NCBI GenBank assembly: GCA_032207245.1
Contig: CM063509.1
Location: forward strand, 10,897,314-10,961,313
DNA length: 64,000 bases
Origin: Pardosa pseudoannulata
Taxonomy: Eukaryota > Arthropoda > Arachnida > Araneae > Lycosidae
Direction of reading: 5' to 3'
Shown here: one piece after another, positions 33,556 through 48,300 of the stretch
How positions within the stretch are numbered: the first letter of the stretch is position 1
How the letters are laid out: each line of letters opens with the position of its first letter
Program-made: the position numbers and the translations under genes
The notes under the pieces: model-generated
Told to the model about the DNA's origin: nothing
Seen by the model: the letters and a program-made list of their open reading frames with translations, nothing else
Databases searched by the model: none

Positions 33556-36424
33556 GTAGGTTTTATCCTTCTATTTTAATGGATGTATTGCATACAATTA
33601 TACATTAACCTAATGAAAATTATAAATGTCAATCCAGTGTGAATGCTTTGAAGCAAAGCTTATTTAAAAAAATTAAATCTTTAGTTTCTCAAGGACACCT
33701 TTTACAACAAAATTTGAAATTTTAAAAAACACTTGAAAATATGAAAAGAATAAAATCAAAATTATAAGCCTTTTATTAAATAATAAATCAAATTCTGTTT
33801 TTCACAAGGGCCTTATTTTTTATTAAAGAAATGACAAGTTACTATCAGGTATTATAAACTTTATACTTTGTGTATGGATAAAAGCATAAGTATCAAACTT
33901 AAACCTGATCCGAACAAATTTTTCATTAGTACCCTTTCCATGAAATATGATGAATATTTTTTTACTTGCCATTTATATATGTTTATATATAAATGGCATG
34001 TATATGACATTCTTTTCAATTTGAATCGATGATTCTATTTTTAAAAGGAATACAGCTTTCCCTTGTTGATAACTCTTTTTTTAAATTTATGCATGTAACT
34101 GTCCTACAATATCAGTTTTATGCTATTAAATTTTTATTTTGGTATAACTTTCCAAATTGGTTATATAGAAATCATCTATAATATGATTAATTCTTTTATA
34201 ACTGAACATATATTTTAGAGGTTTAAACTGTAAGTAATTATAAATCGAAGATTATATTAATCTGATAAATGTTTTGTACAAATTTTGATTTTCAGTTATA
34301 GCAATCAAGTTTTAACTGGAAATTCATATTTTGCAGTTTTAAGTTGATTACTTAATTTTATTAGTTTTTCATGTTATGAGTTCAACCTTAAGTGCAGAGT
34401 GATTTGCTTGCATATTTTCTGATTTCTAAATTTGTAGTCATTTTTACTACCATCTTTAATTTATTTTAGTTTTTAGTTATATTTTGTTTAGTTTGGTGAC
34501 TGTATGGGTTTTTTTGTTTATATATTATTTGTGACTTATAGATGTATCTTGAATATATTTCATTTAAAAGCATTTTTTTTTCAATTTCTACTGTTAAATA
34601 GTAGATAGTGTTGTTATTTAAATATATTTAAAGAGTATATAAAAGTATGATATATTTTGTATCCAAATTACTATATAACTGAAGCTTTTACTCTTTTCTT
34701 TCTAATGGGCTGATATATTAGTTCTCGATGGTTGGGCAAATATTGACACAGGGCAATATATTTGCTGATATTTAAAAATTTTTTCTCAATTTTAAAATTA
34801 AACCACATAATTCTATTATGATTCTAAATCTATTATATATCTTCAACTTGGGGGGGGGGAACTCGACAATGGTCTGCTATTTTGCAACATGAGGGCTAGA
34901 CTATGGTATTAACATTTAACTGGTATGAATGTGTTTCATAACCATGGTCTGACAAAACTCAGGCGACTAAAAAAATGCCCCTGGCGACTTTTGTTGCAGC
35001 TACTGGCATATTTAATACTTTTGGTTGGCCTGAAGTCAAAAAGCTACAGGATTTTAGAGAAAGTGAAATTGAATTGCTTTCTTGACATTTTGCTCATTGC
35101 CTTGCTATCAGTGAAGATGATATTTCTATAATTATTGATGAATGGTATGCATTCAAAGTTCTTGGGAAAACTTTATCTCTTAATTCTTTTTTTTAAAGGT
35201 GTATTTTGATAAAGGACATATTTCCACATTTAACAAATCTTCTTTCAATTGTACTGACCCTTTCGGTTTCAACATCTTCCTGTGAAAGCGGTTTCAGTAC
35301 AATGAATGTCACCAAAAACAAACTATGTTCAAATTTAAAGAGAGAATCTATAAATAGTGTAATGTTTATACACTTAAAGGGACCATCTTTGCAGGAATTC
35401 AATCCCGAGAAGTCAATTGATAGATGGCATTTCAGAGCAAAAACTCAGACACTGTTAATTGTAATAATTTCTTTTAAGATTAATAGTTACATTACCTGAT
35501 ATAATTTTCCATAGCATAATCTAATCAAATAAAGATTTTCCTTATCCTTTTGTAGAAAAAACTCTATTTGATTATGAGTTGTCTATGTTCCATTCTGCAG
35601 TGAATGCGTTAAAATCATTAAGTTGAAGAAAGAACTTATGCCATCGGCTCCTAAGAATTTTTCCTGGCTCCCAAGATTTTACAACTTTTGTCAGTCTCTG
35701 TTCATAACACAATTGCTATAGAGCAGTCTAGTAGTCCACTTGTGTAAAAGTATAATTACATTATCTTCAATTGTTTGATGTAGTTAATTTTTAATCTGAT
35801 TAACATTTTTTTTTTTTGTCTCAGCAGTAAAACAACCAATTCTAAGAAAATTTGTTTTACAAATTTTTTCCTATGAAAAATAAGATACTTGTTTTTCCTC
35901 TTAAACATGCTATTACTAATGAAATGAAAAAAAATAAAAAATTGCAAATTAAAAATCTTTAAAACTATCAAACAAGGTAAACAAAAGAATGAGTTCATAA
36001 AGTTTTCCTGTAAAAATTACTTTGTAAATATGCAGATGCATTATATATCTTTTGTGTACATTCAAGGCATACTAATTGGGGGCATTTAACACATTTATAT
36101 GCTGTTGTCTGTTTGAGTTTTTTAAAAGGGCATCATAGGTAGGATTTTTAGGGAATCTAGTTATTCTTCCAATTTATAAAACTATGGTTGTTGTTAATGT
36201 TCTGTACCTTATGTACTAGATTCAAAGCTTTAATTCTCCATTGAGGAAAATTTTTTATGTATTATATAAAACCAAAATTCAATAATATTAAATAACATGA
36301 TTACCTTAGTTTTATGTACAGTGAAACCCACGTAAGAAGTTTTCCAAGGGCCTAACTCATTAAAACTTCTTAAATTCGAAATCAGGAAATAAGCGTTATT
36401 TATGCATATGTATATATGTGCATG

Positions 36425-36465
<41 letters not shown>

Positions 36466-38591
36466 TAAAACCCACTTAAGAAGTTTTCTAAGAGAATAGA
36501 AAGAGAAAACTTCTTAAACGAAATTAATTTTTTTAAAAACAAAATAATTACATAGGTAATGAGGAGAGATTTTTTCTTTATAAAATAATATATAAACAAT
36601 AGGTTTGGTTTTTCTCAAAAGTTTACATTTTTTGCATGCTTAAACAATCAGCTAATAAAGGAAAACAAAGTAATTACCTTAGAATATCTTTAATTCAGCT
36701 AAAAAATTTTGCTTTAAATAATACTGGAATCGATTTTATAGAAAAAACCTGTTATAGTTTTTTGTTTTTGTTTTTTATTGGAACTTTTTAATTGATAACA
36801 GTCCAGCTCTCTTAAGCTTTTAAAAACTTCTTTGGGCACATTTTAAATAAAGATGGCAACAATCGTGTTCAGCCATAAACATTGACCTTTACAAAGAGAG
36901 AGAGGAGAAAAACAGTAATCAAAAGGCAGCTATAAACTCGTTCTGTAAGTAATCTTAGAAATGAAAGAAAACTTTTTAAGCGGGAAAGAGTTTGGAACGA
37001 AATTTTATAAAATGGGTTATTTTAACATTGTATGAATAGAGGATAAAATGGGTACTGAAAATATAAACTTCTTAAGCGGGAACTTCTTAAACAGGTTTTA
37101 CTGTATTTCAGATTTAACTATATGTGTTTTTTTTACCCAGATCTATAATTTACAGGAGCAGGATTAGACTTATTAGGAATTATCTAGTAATGACACAAGA
37201 AACAAATATCTTGATTTTATGTTTTAGTTGTTATATATTAAGGGAACCATCTTTGTGTAAATATGTAGTATAGCTATTATTATTTTTCCATAATATATGT
37301 GTGTAATTTTATTATTCAATTTAGATTTGCTAAGAATCTATCTCCAGATAAACTACATTTAAGCACATTGAAAGGTCATGGAGAACTACGTAACTTAGAA
37401 TTAAATGAAAAAGTTTTAACAGAATTATTAGAACTGCCAGCTTGGTTAAATCTGACTCGTGCAACATGTAATCATGTTACGTTACAGGTTTGTTCTATTT
37501 TTTAACTAATATATCATTTTATTAATTATTTTTTGTCCTTAATGCATATATTTTAGAGATAACATTAATCAAATAATAGCTTTTAGAATTTGTTTTCATA
37601 AACTGTTAAATTGTCAAAGTTTTATTAAATAAGCTATAGAATAACTATATTTGTAAAATATTTTAATAAATGTAGAAAGTTCAAAAGAATAATGTAAAAA
37701 TATTTAATATTTTTACAATAATTTTTCTTTGATCAAAGAATTCTATAGTTAGAATCCAATTTCACTTATAGCAGCAAATTGATGATTTAAATATTTATTG
37801 TTACACATTGTTTAATTGTTAAATAACTTAATTTTAAAGTATTTTCATACGTATTGCATGAAAATCTTTGAAAAATTTACAATTTTTTATAAAAATTTAA
37901 TGAAATAGCTACACATTTTATTTTAGGTATTTGATTCCCAGTTCCAAATGAACAATCATGTACTGATCTTTTATTACTTTATACTATGTATAAATATGTA
38001 TATATTTACAGTTGTTAATATTTATCTATTAGTCTGATAATAAATTTTATTAATTCCTAGAAATGTTTATTCTGATATTTTAAGAAAGCTTTTGCATAAA
38101 TTTATACATATTGTCATAAAAAATTATACTTTTTTACACAGATATCATGGACAAAATTAAAGTCAGTTCCTATATATTTGGTAAGTTGATATGTAATATT
38201 TAAATTTTTATACTCATTAATTTTTAATAAATTTTATTTAAAAGAAGTGACTTTCATCAGAATATTCCCAATGAAATCTTTAGAAATCTTTTTTATGTTT
38301 ATCATAATTGAATGATGGTTTCATTTTAGAATATTTTATTTAATTTAAAAAGCATATGAAATAGTACATTAGTGCTGCCTTTCTATTATGTTCACGAGAG
38401 ACTGCAACTTGTGATATTCAGGTGATTGAATTTCCATTGCACATATACTTTCAAGCTTTCAGAGCAGTTTCAACTAGTGATTAAAAAGTTATTTGAATGA
38501 AATGAGTTGTAGCTTATGAAATTAATGAAATAGATAAATATGATTCTGCATATATAAAATTCATCAAGACACAATATATAATTTTTATATT

Positions 38592-38637
<46 letters not shown>

Positions 38638-39262
38638 AGGACAGGGACTAACTATCCCAAAGTTTACACCTGAAGCTCATTTTAAATTGTCTCTATTATT
38701 TTCCTTAGCCTGGACATGCTGGGCTGCCAAGTGTCCCGCTAAATTTCTGTCCTCAAGAAACACATCAGTCTTCGTGGCCGAACATAATTTTTATTTCATT
38801 TTCTCAGACTCAGACAAAATCCAGAGGCATCTGAACCAAATGGTGTCAGAATCAGAACGCTCTCTCTAATGCCTCTCTCTAATGCGAGAGACAACCAAAT
38901 ACATTATGTGGTTTAGTGTCATGGGAAAATGTTGATGCAACAGTTAATTGTTTAGAGAGAGTAACCTTTGATTAGAGCCATCTGCCAAAGTGTGGTGTTC
39001 CAGATGACTATTATTGCTGATCGTTACAGATTTTTCCTGAGAGAGTTATAACTTCCTAATTAAAATGCCAGCTATATCATTTTTTGCTTTGAGAATCAAA
39101 GAAATAATTTCAGGGTTCAGCTAAAGGAATGAAAACATTCTCATTTAAATTGGATGGCTGGGAAATATGGTTCATATAAAGAGGAGAAATTAAAATTTAG
39201 AATAATGAATGGGGAAAAGGGATAATTTTGGATAGACTTTAGGGCTTAGGTATTGATATTAT

Positions 39263-39301
<39 letters not shown>

Positions 39302-42300
39302 ATGCAATATATAAAAAATTTAACCTAAATGAATCTAAATTATTTTTTCCAATTTGAATTCCATAGAAAAGAGCCTCAATTCAAGAGTACAATCTCTTTT
39401 GTTTTTCCATTAGTTAAGCAATTTTAACTCCTTTTCTCATTACTAATCTAGCGGCAATTTGAACTTAGATCACTCAATTTTTCCCATTTGAGTGACCAGA
39501 TAGCCCACTAACAAATCACAGAAATACTAAATTAACTTTTTTGGAGTGTGGGATTGCACACTGTCTTGCTACAGAAAATAAAGTTTCTATCAGATTTGAA
39601 CCAACCGACAATGCCAATCAGATTTCTGATTATTTTTTATCTTTGTCTGTTGCAGTGATAAGTAGCTTTCACTTTTTAAATTGATCAAGTTTAAAGTCTG
39701 ATAAATGAATCTATCATCCTGATAAGTGAATATAAAACTAGGTTAATTTTCTTTAAATAATTTGTCAGTCTTATTAACATTTGTCTTACAAAAATGTTCC
39801 TGATATTTTTTAATTGTATTTCACTTGCATTCCAGTTCACCCATGTTACTAAGGACTTCAGATTCAAGAACAAAAACTAATCAGGCATCAATCTAATAAT
39901 GTGATTATTATAGGAGTTAAAAACATTTTCCTTCTGCAAACATTTTTTATCCATAAATCTTTCTGCATATATGTATTTTCCCCAAGAGATGACAGGAAAA
40001 TGTTTGATGATGACTTAGATTGATCACACATGTCCTCAATAGCTTGCAATTATTCTGGTGAATCTATGCAAATTTCTAGCAATCTCCAAACTGTATTGAT
40101 CTTTAGCTTGTCTCTTCATCATCTTGGACTATCAGTAATACTGTTTCTCCACTCTTTGCTATCTTTATACCAACTCCTCTGAGACATTCACTTATCTCTT
40201 GCTCTTACTGACTTGTTAAAAAGTTTCTGTCTTCAAGTTTTGTAATATTATTAGTGTGAGCAATTTTAAATACATTGTTTAAATTTGATACAAATTATTT
40301 GATATTCTTTCTGTGCCTTTTACACTTATGGCAAACACCATTTAAGAGTGTGTCAATTAGAACATGTTTCTAATTTTTTCTATGCACTATGGTATTCCTG
40401 ATGTAGGAATGCTGTTTTTCTCTCTAAAAATGAGATATTAGTGTATAGCTAAGTTAGTACTTCCATTTAATGGTAGTTTAACTTCCCATAAGGTATAAAA
40501 TAGCACAGACAGCACATTCAGTTAGATGCCAATTAGATGAAAGTTTGCTTCCTATAATTTAATGTCATTCATTGTCTATGAACTAAATATTTTGATTGCT
40601 TCTTAAATTGGAACTTATAATCACACTCAAGTTGAGTCATTTAGTGACTAGAGCAGACTGAAGATGTAACCATCGAAACTCATTAGCTTTACTCACTTGA
40701 TACCCTCTTTTTCCATGATTGGTACATATCTCTAAAAGGAGCATATGTAAACTGATGTTAAAGCATAAAAAAATAAGGGTTTAGCACATGCACACACACA
40801 TATATATACATATATATATACTGTATATTTCCTCGTATAAGATGATACATAAAACCTTATAATGACCCCCCAAAATTCGAGGTTGTTTTATATGACAGCT
40901 ACAAAAAAATGTTGATTGCAAAACACCCTTATAAAATGAATCATTCACTCACCAATGTTTTTAAAATCCTGCAAAATCCCCACATTCACCATCTGAGGAC
41001 TCAAGTACATTCTCACTTTCATTGTTGAGTTCATCCTATGGGCCCCATTCTGTACCTAATGAGTCAAATTCTGAGTCATCATCAGAATCCCATAATATAC
41101 CATCCTCAGTGCCATCCATAGCATTAGAAATCCCACACTCTTTAAACGATTTTATAACTGTTTCCACTGTTAAGATCCAAACTTATCAGTCGAATAACCA
41201 AACAGAGACTTTACAAGACTCTTATACTTCCTGTGCTACTATATGCCAGCGAAACTTGGGTATTAAACCTAGACACCCAGTGTGCCCTAGATACCTTTGA
41301 AAGAAAAGTTCTTGAATCTGAAGAGCTATCTTCGGACCTGTAAACGATCATGGGTGCTGGTGAACCAGATTTAATTTTGAACTATACAGGCTTTACAAAG
41401 AGCCTCAGGTTACGCAAGTCATTCGTAGTAATAGACTGAGATGGCTTGGACATATCTGGAGAACCCCTGATAACAATCCTACTAAACTGTATACTTTTAA
41501 AAACCCTGAGGGATCCCTACCCGAGGACGACCACCTACAAGATGGCTAGACAATGTTGAAATTGACCTCAAATCCTTGAAAATTAAAAATTGGAAAGGAG
41601 TTGCTCTAGACCGTTTGAGTTGGCGTGCTGTCGAGGCAGCTAGGACCTATAATAGATTGTTATGCTCATGAAGAACTGTTTCCACTTTCACTTTTTCGCC
41701 AAGCGCATAACTAGTTGCATAGTTTCCAAGTTGAATAACTATGAATAGGACATAATTTCATAAACAAGTATGCAGTATTAATCAATGCAACAATCCCAAT
41801 GTGGTGTTGCAAGGTGCTAAAAAATAAAATTTGTTAGTTCCATATATCTATGCATTACAATATTATTGAGAATTTTTGGGTCACCTTATATGGTGGTAGC
41901 AATATGATAAAATTGTAAAAATTGGCTAAAAATTTATACCTTGTCTTATTTGAAGGTTACCTTATACATGGAAATACACAGTATTTAGTGTTAGGTTTAG
42001 AGTAGGAAAAGGGGATGGAAACCACCTGGCCAGCTGCCAGGGCATCTTGATCTGCAAATAAATCATCTAATGAATATTAATGCCACAGCAAAACGTTAGA
42101 AAAGATAATCTTGGTACTCTGATATACCTTTTCTTGGCTGCAAATAGTGATTTTATTCATGATCCATGATTATTTTGCTAGTCAATAATAAGAAATAAAA
42201 GGGCACTGAAGAATATTTCCCCTGTGTTTAAATGGCTAAGGCTATCCCAGTTTGTGTAGACATATACATACATGCATTCATTTATCAGCATTCAAGGTAA

Positions 42301-45300
42301 TAGCAACATTTCTAAAATAAATTAAAAAGAATTATATTTAAAGACAATAAATATATTTAATTAAGAATTAATTATATTTATTTAAAAGTATTAAGAAGAA
42401 TAAATTTATAATCATAATATATGTATGTATAATAGTTTTTGTGAGTTTAAAATATATTTGTGTTAATTTCTTTAGTCTTTGGATGAAGTTATAGTTGAAA
42501 TGCAAACCTGTGAAGATCTTAGACCTCCTACTCCAATGACCAATGAAGCTAGCTATAAGTATGTTCTGTTTATAATTAAAAAAAAAAGAGTTAATACAAT
42601 GTTTTTTATTTAAAACTGGCAGCTTATCTAACAGATATCTATTGATAACCAATTCTTGTAAATTTATTGTAGAAATTTCTTTCTGTTACTCATATGCAGA
42701 AAGTTCTGTGCTTAATTTTCTTTTTAAATATGGTCTATATACAAATCAGATTTTAAATTGAGATAATAATTTTAAAAAATATTGAAAAAAAAAAAAAGAT
42801 AAAATGTTTAATTTATTTGATATTAGTTTCAATTCTTTGCTTGAACTGTGCCATTTTTAAAAACTGAAATATTAGCAATATGTAAAGAATTAAATTCTAC
42901 TTTTACTTACTTGGTCATCTATTTGGCTAGTATAAATGCATTTATAACATGTCGAATGTCACACAAATTTCACATGGCTTGCCTGTCTGGCGGACATGAA
43001 TTCCTCATTATGCTTTGAATATTTTGGTAAAATATAAATTATAAGACAAGTTAATTTGTGTAATCATTCATAATGCATTTATTTTACTGAGATAACCAAT
43101 GAATCTTATAAACAGAAGAACAAAGTTGCTTTATAAGGCACTCATTCGACCAATCCTCTCATATGCTGCTGAAACATGGGCATTAAGTAAAAGAAACAAA
43201 GAGACTCTGGATGTTTTCAAAAGAAAAGTACTCTGCAGCATTTTAGGAGGTTTGAAAGCAATGGAACCGGTAGGAGAAGAACAAATTCTGAAATCTATAA
43301 GATTTTTAAGGAGCCAGACATAATAAAATTCATTTGAAATGGGCAGGACAAATGATTAGAATGAATGATGACTAAACCACCAAAAGGATCTTCAAGGCCA
43401 AACCATTGGGAACTTGTAAAGGGGGAAGACCAAGAATTCGGTGGATTGCCTTGAAATAGACTCAAAGATCCTAAAAATCCAAAACTGGAAGAGTCTATCC
43501 AAGAAAAGAGATGCCTGGAACTCGATTCTGCAGAAGGCCATGGCCCACTCTGGGCTGGCATGCCATTGCAGAAGAAGAACTGATGATTCCCATGGGACTA
43601 TGAACAAACTCAGTGCCAGTCACTAGTAAATCCTTTGGTGCTACAAACTGAGTGCCAGTCACCATTGACCCTCATGGCATTCAACTTGGTTCATGCTTCG
43701 TAAGATAAGAACTATGATGTAATACTAAATATTTCATATATGTATGTTGACAGTATGAGTCTTGAACTCAAAAACTCTCTATCGAAAGGACAGCACCCAG
43801 CTGTTTGATTACCATTCAACAATCATGATTTTGTAATCAAATGTGGTTCAAGTTGTAAACTTACCAAAATGCAAAATGTAATTTTTGAAAAAGGGAAATT
43901 ACATTCCAATTTATTGCATTCACATATCAAGCATTTCTTGTACATTTTTTTCTTGTTTTTTTTTATCAGTTATACTCATTAATATTTTTCTGAATTTGTC
44001 TTAACTATAGTTTGAAATATTTTTAAACTTTTAAATCAATATCTCTCTTTTCCATTTTTTATTCATTTATCAGTACATAACACTCAAATTAGTATCCTTT
44101 GTAATATCAATTAATTCAAAATTAGGTACTCTTTATACTAGATGATACATCTCTTTTCTTGTACTTTTTAATTGTTGGAGGTAAAAAAAGAATTTTATTT
44201 GACGTAAATTAATTTTTTGATATCTAGATCTGGAGGCAAATATGGATTTTCTGACCGTGTAATAGATGGAATGACTGTTGTAGTTAATTCAGTAGTAATT
44301 AATTTTTCTTCTCCTGCATTTCAAGCATCATTTCAAGTAAGTTCAAAATATAATATTTAAATTCTAATTTTCTTCTAATTTGTCTTTTAAAATTAAGCAC
44401 AGTAGGCTTTAGATTTCCATTAATTATATAGTTTTACCATTTAGTTATAACTTGATATAACTCTTCAGAAAATATGTTTTTCATGTAATTCTTATGGAAA
44501 GATTCATGGTGTAAAATATTCTATATTTTCCCGCCAAAAGCTAGCCCCTTCTCTGGGAATATTGGGTGCGTCTTTTGCAAGATTATACTTCACCTCTCCA
44601 AAATGTGGGGAAATCTTTACTCTCCCCCCCTCAGAGTGTAGGAGAAGTTACACGCTGAACTGGAGAGAGGCTAGGGGGCTTGGGATTGGCTAGAAAGGCT
44701 TGGTCTGAGGAGGTTATGCTCGGATGGTGAAAAAGTTCATGACCCAGCATTCGGGGGAAAACGTTGTTTGATTCTCTCGAAGTATGTTCATGCCTAGCTA
44801 ATCGAAAATTGTAAAATGCTTAAAATGCTCCTTGTATATAACTGTGTTAATACTGATGTAAAATGTACATAGCTGTGAGTGTAGGAATAAAACCCAGAAA
44901 ATCTAAGAAGCTTGTCTCGACTCGCTTACTACATCACAATGGCATTCTTTATGTGTCACACTCTTTATTGTTCTCATGAAATATAGAGGCAGAAACACTC
45001 TGCTCCTCAGTATTTAGAATGAAATTATTTTAGCTTGCTGGGTCTTTTTATTTATATTGTTTTATTTTAATAATAATGGACTAATTTACAAAGGATCCCT
45101 GTGCACAAATAGACATGGGGATCTCTGGTGGTATTATGTAGGAATAGTTTTTGAAGATTAATGTAAATTTACAACATTTTAACATCTTGTCTTTGTTGTT
45201 AACACTTGAAAATATTTGATGACAGAAAGATTTCCAAGAATCATGGTGTTATGTTCAAAAAGTTTAAGTAAAGTAGCAAAATATATTTGCTTTAAAGTAG

Positions 45301-48300
45301 TTAAGAGGAGGCTGAATTGTGGCCTGCCAGTATATATATCCCTTCCTGCAAAAAAACTAAAAATAGAATGTAAAATAAACCAAGACAAAGATATTTGTTC
45401 AGTGGTTAAAATGGCTGAATTAGCTTTTTTAGGTACACATGCTTATAACTTTAAATATTTTTTAACAAATATTTAATAAATAAATATTTTTTAAAAAATA
45501 ATACTAAATATTTTTAAGAATTTTTTTTTTCTGCATGATCTTTATGAATAATTAGGAAACGTCAGGAAGCAAACAAAAAATCAAGGAGAAAATAAGGAAG
45601 ATATGAGAGTCTTAAATCAGTTTTAGGTCTAAAGGACTCCTTCCTTCTTTATAGTGTTAACACAGTAATTTATTGATTTTCTGTGGCTATAGTAACATAG
45701 TTGATCCTTGAAAGTATATTAATTTTTTCTAGCTTTCTCGTGTTGTATTAGAAAGTTACTGTCCATTTTTCAAAAAGAAAGATCTTCGCTTATCCCGTAT
45801 TAAAGATGCAGATAGAGGAGAAGTGCTTCTTTTCAAACGTTTAGATTGGCAAGTTTTACGAATTGAAGCCAAGTCTCGGGATAATGATGCAAATGGCCTT
45901 CGTCAAGATATTCCATTGACCCCTCTCCGACTTATTACAAACCAAGGATGTTGTAAGATGACTATTAAAAAAAAGCTCTGTGGTATGTATTTGTATCAAC
46001 TGCTAGATAATGAATAGAACTTGCATGTACTTTCATACTGTTTTATTTATTTATTTATTTATTTATTTATTTTTTTGAGTAACTATTTCAGGATTTACAT
46101 TGTTAATTTATTTAAAGTCATTGATTTTAAACATTCTTGTATGTAAAACGTTTTTGATGAAATATGATGGAAAATTGAAGCCCAGTGCTATTGGGGTAGT
46201 GTGGTCCAAGGTTCTATCCTTGTGCTGGACAAGGTTGGCTCAGTCTTTCATCCCTTCAGTAGGTAGACAAACTAAGGACCAAGTGTACTTGGGAACTAAA
46301 CACTAGAGGTTGCATGTTAAGTTAACCACCTAACTGGGACATATGCTTCGCACTCCAGGGCCTTTTGGTATCGAAAATGGAGATTAGCACCTTAGGCCAT
46401 GGCTCTTAGTTGAGCTATAGCACTGGGGAGTTGAGTTTAATGATGGAAATTTACATTTTATGGTGAAAATTGTTGTATAAATTTTAATGTATTATTTGTT
46501 TTTCATTTGACTTACATATGTCAGCAATTATTAACTTAGTATGTAATTTTAAATTTCTAAAGTTGCTCTTATTAAAATTTAGGTAATAGTTTACAATAAA
46601 TTGTTTGCAGTTCATTTCAAGAACTAATACATTAAGCTGGCAACATTTGAATACTAGCTGCTTCATGCCCAATCTTTGATCTGTCCAATTAATGCTACTA
46701 CAATAAAGGGTATATTTATATTAGTTTGAATGTTATAGTATATACTAGCAATAAAAGCAATTTCAAAAATAAAACAGCTCATTTTCATAAAATTTATTTT
46801 ATTTAAATTTAATATTCAGTATAATTAAGAATCTCAAATGAAGTTTAATGTTTTTTCAAAATTGATATTAGTTTTTATATTAAACCACTAACATAAACAA
46901 TAGTACTTAAGATTTCATTAAATTTGAAGCAGATCAGCTTATCTTGAAAAAAATATACTTCTCTATAAGCTGGAAGCAAGCAATAAATTGTGGAAAAAAC
47001 ATTAAAATTTTTTTTAAACTTACATTTTTTAAACTTATAAAAAAAGGATAGTTTCAAATACTGATCTTATAGTTTAAACTACCTCTGTTGCGTGCAATAC
47101 ATGAAAATTTTATTGCCACATGGTCTATCACTGCAATTTTCAAACTGGGCAGTAATCAAGGAAAGATAGCTTAAGATTGTAAAATTTATAATGAAAAAAT
47201 GAAGGTGCTTAACATTTTAATTTTAAGCTGTCTTCTTTCACTATGTTGAAACCTACTAAGAAATGACCTTATATTTGTTTAGAGAAACAGCCAATCCTCT
47301 ATTTCTGAAGTTCTCAAACTGGGTGCCATGTTGGAAAAAGTTTGAAAATCATTGGTTTTGCACTTTATTTTGTAGCAGTTTGATTGGAAAATTGTTCATA
47401 AATTTTAATTTTGGCCATTTTTGGCTTCTTTGTAACATATGTGGATTTTAAGTTTTTTCCCCATTTTGGCTTATGTATTTTTCAACAAAAATCACACTCT
47501 CGGCTTATATGTGGATGGGCTTATATTCAGAAATATAATAAATATATATAGAGAGAGAGAAAGAGACTTAGATAGCAGTCTTAGAATCAAAATGACAGGT
47601 AAGTTTTACATTTGCATCAAATAAACAGTTTCATTGGGGATTTTAATCTGTGTCCCCTCCCTCTCTCTCTCTCTCTCATACACACAAAAGAAGAAAAATT
47701 TCTTAGTAGGTTTTCTTTTATTCTGACTCATTAATTTGGCAATGACTTGTACCAAGAAATTCTAAGTAAACAATATGCAATAGTGACTTGTGATTTTCAC
47801 AAGTGATAAAAGTGTTGCCAAATTCAGTACACTAGAAATTTTAAACTAAATTATCATATTTAACAGTAACTTTAATCGCATGACGAGTGTAGCTCGTCAT
47901 TGTGCGGTATGGAATGAAAAACTAATGACGAGCTAGACTCGTCCTTTTACCGGAAGGGGTTAAGAAATTCCTGTTTAAAAAAATTTCCTACTTAAGATGT
48001 TGTAGTTCTGGCCCCAGTTTTATTCATATATCTATACATAGTAAGTTTTCCCAGTCATGAAATTTTACTTTAAACATTTTTCTGCTTGAGAATTTATGTC
48101 CTGAGAGGCTTCATTAATATTTTAAAATAGATATAAAAGTTATATTTTTGAAAGAATTGAATAATGATGCATGCAAGCAATAAACAGCTTTTCTCTGCAG
48201 TAATAATTGTTTCAAATTAGAGAGTTAATGCTCTACTTGTAAGATCTGACAAGTATAACCCTTTATAAGCAAAGTCAGTTCGGTTCTTTTCACTAATTAT

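Noticed and set aside
34925..35131. A novel membrane-like small protein
   Set aside because: It is an out-of-frame reading of the hAT transposase pseudogene.
43295..43607. Minus-strand open frames over the LINE tail
   Set aside because: Antisense shadows of the reverse-transcriptase remnant.
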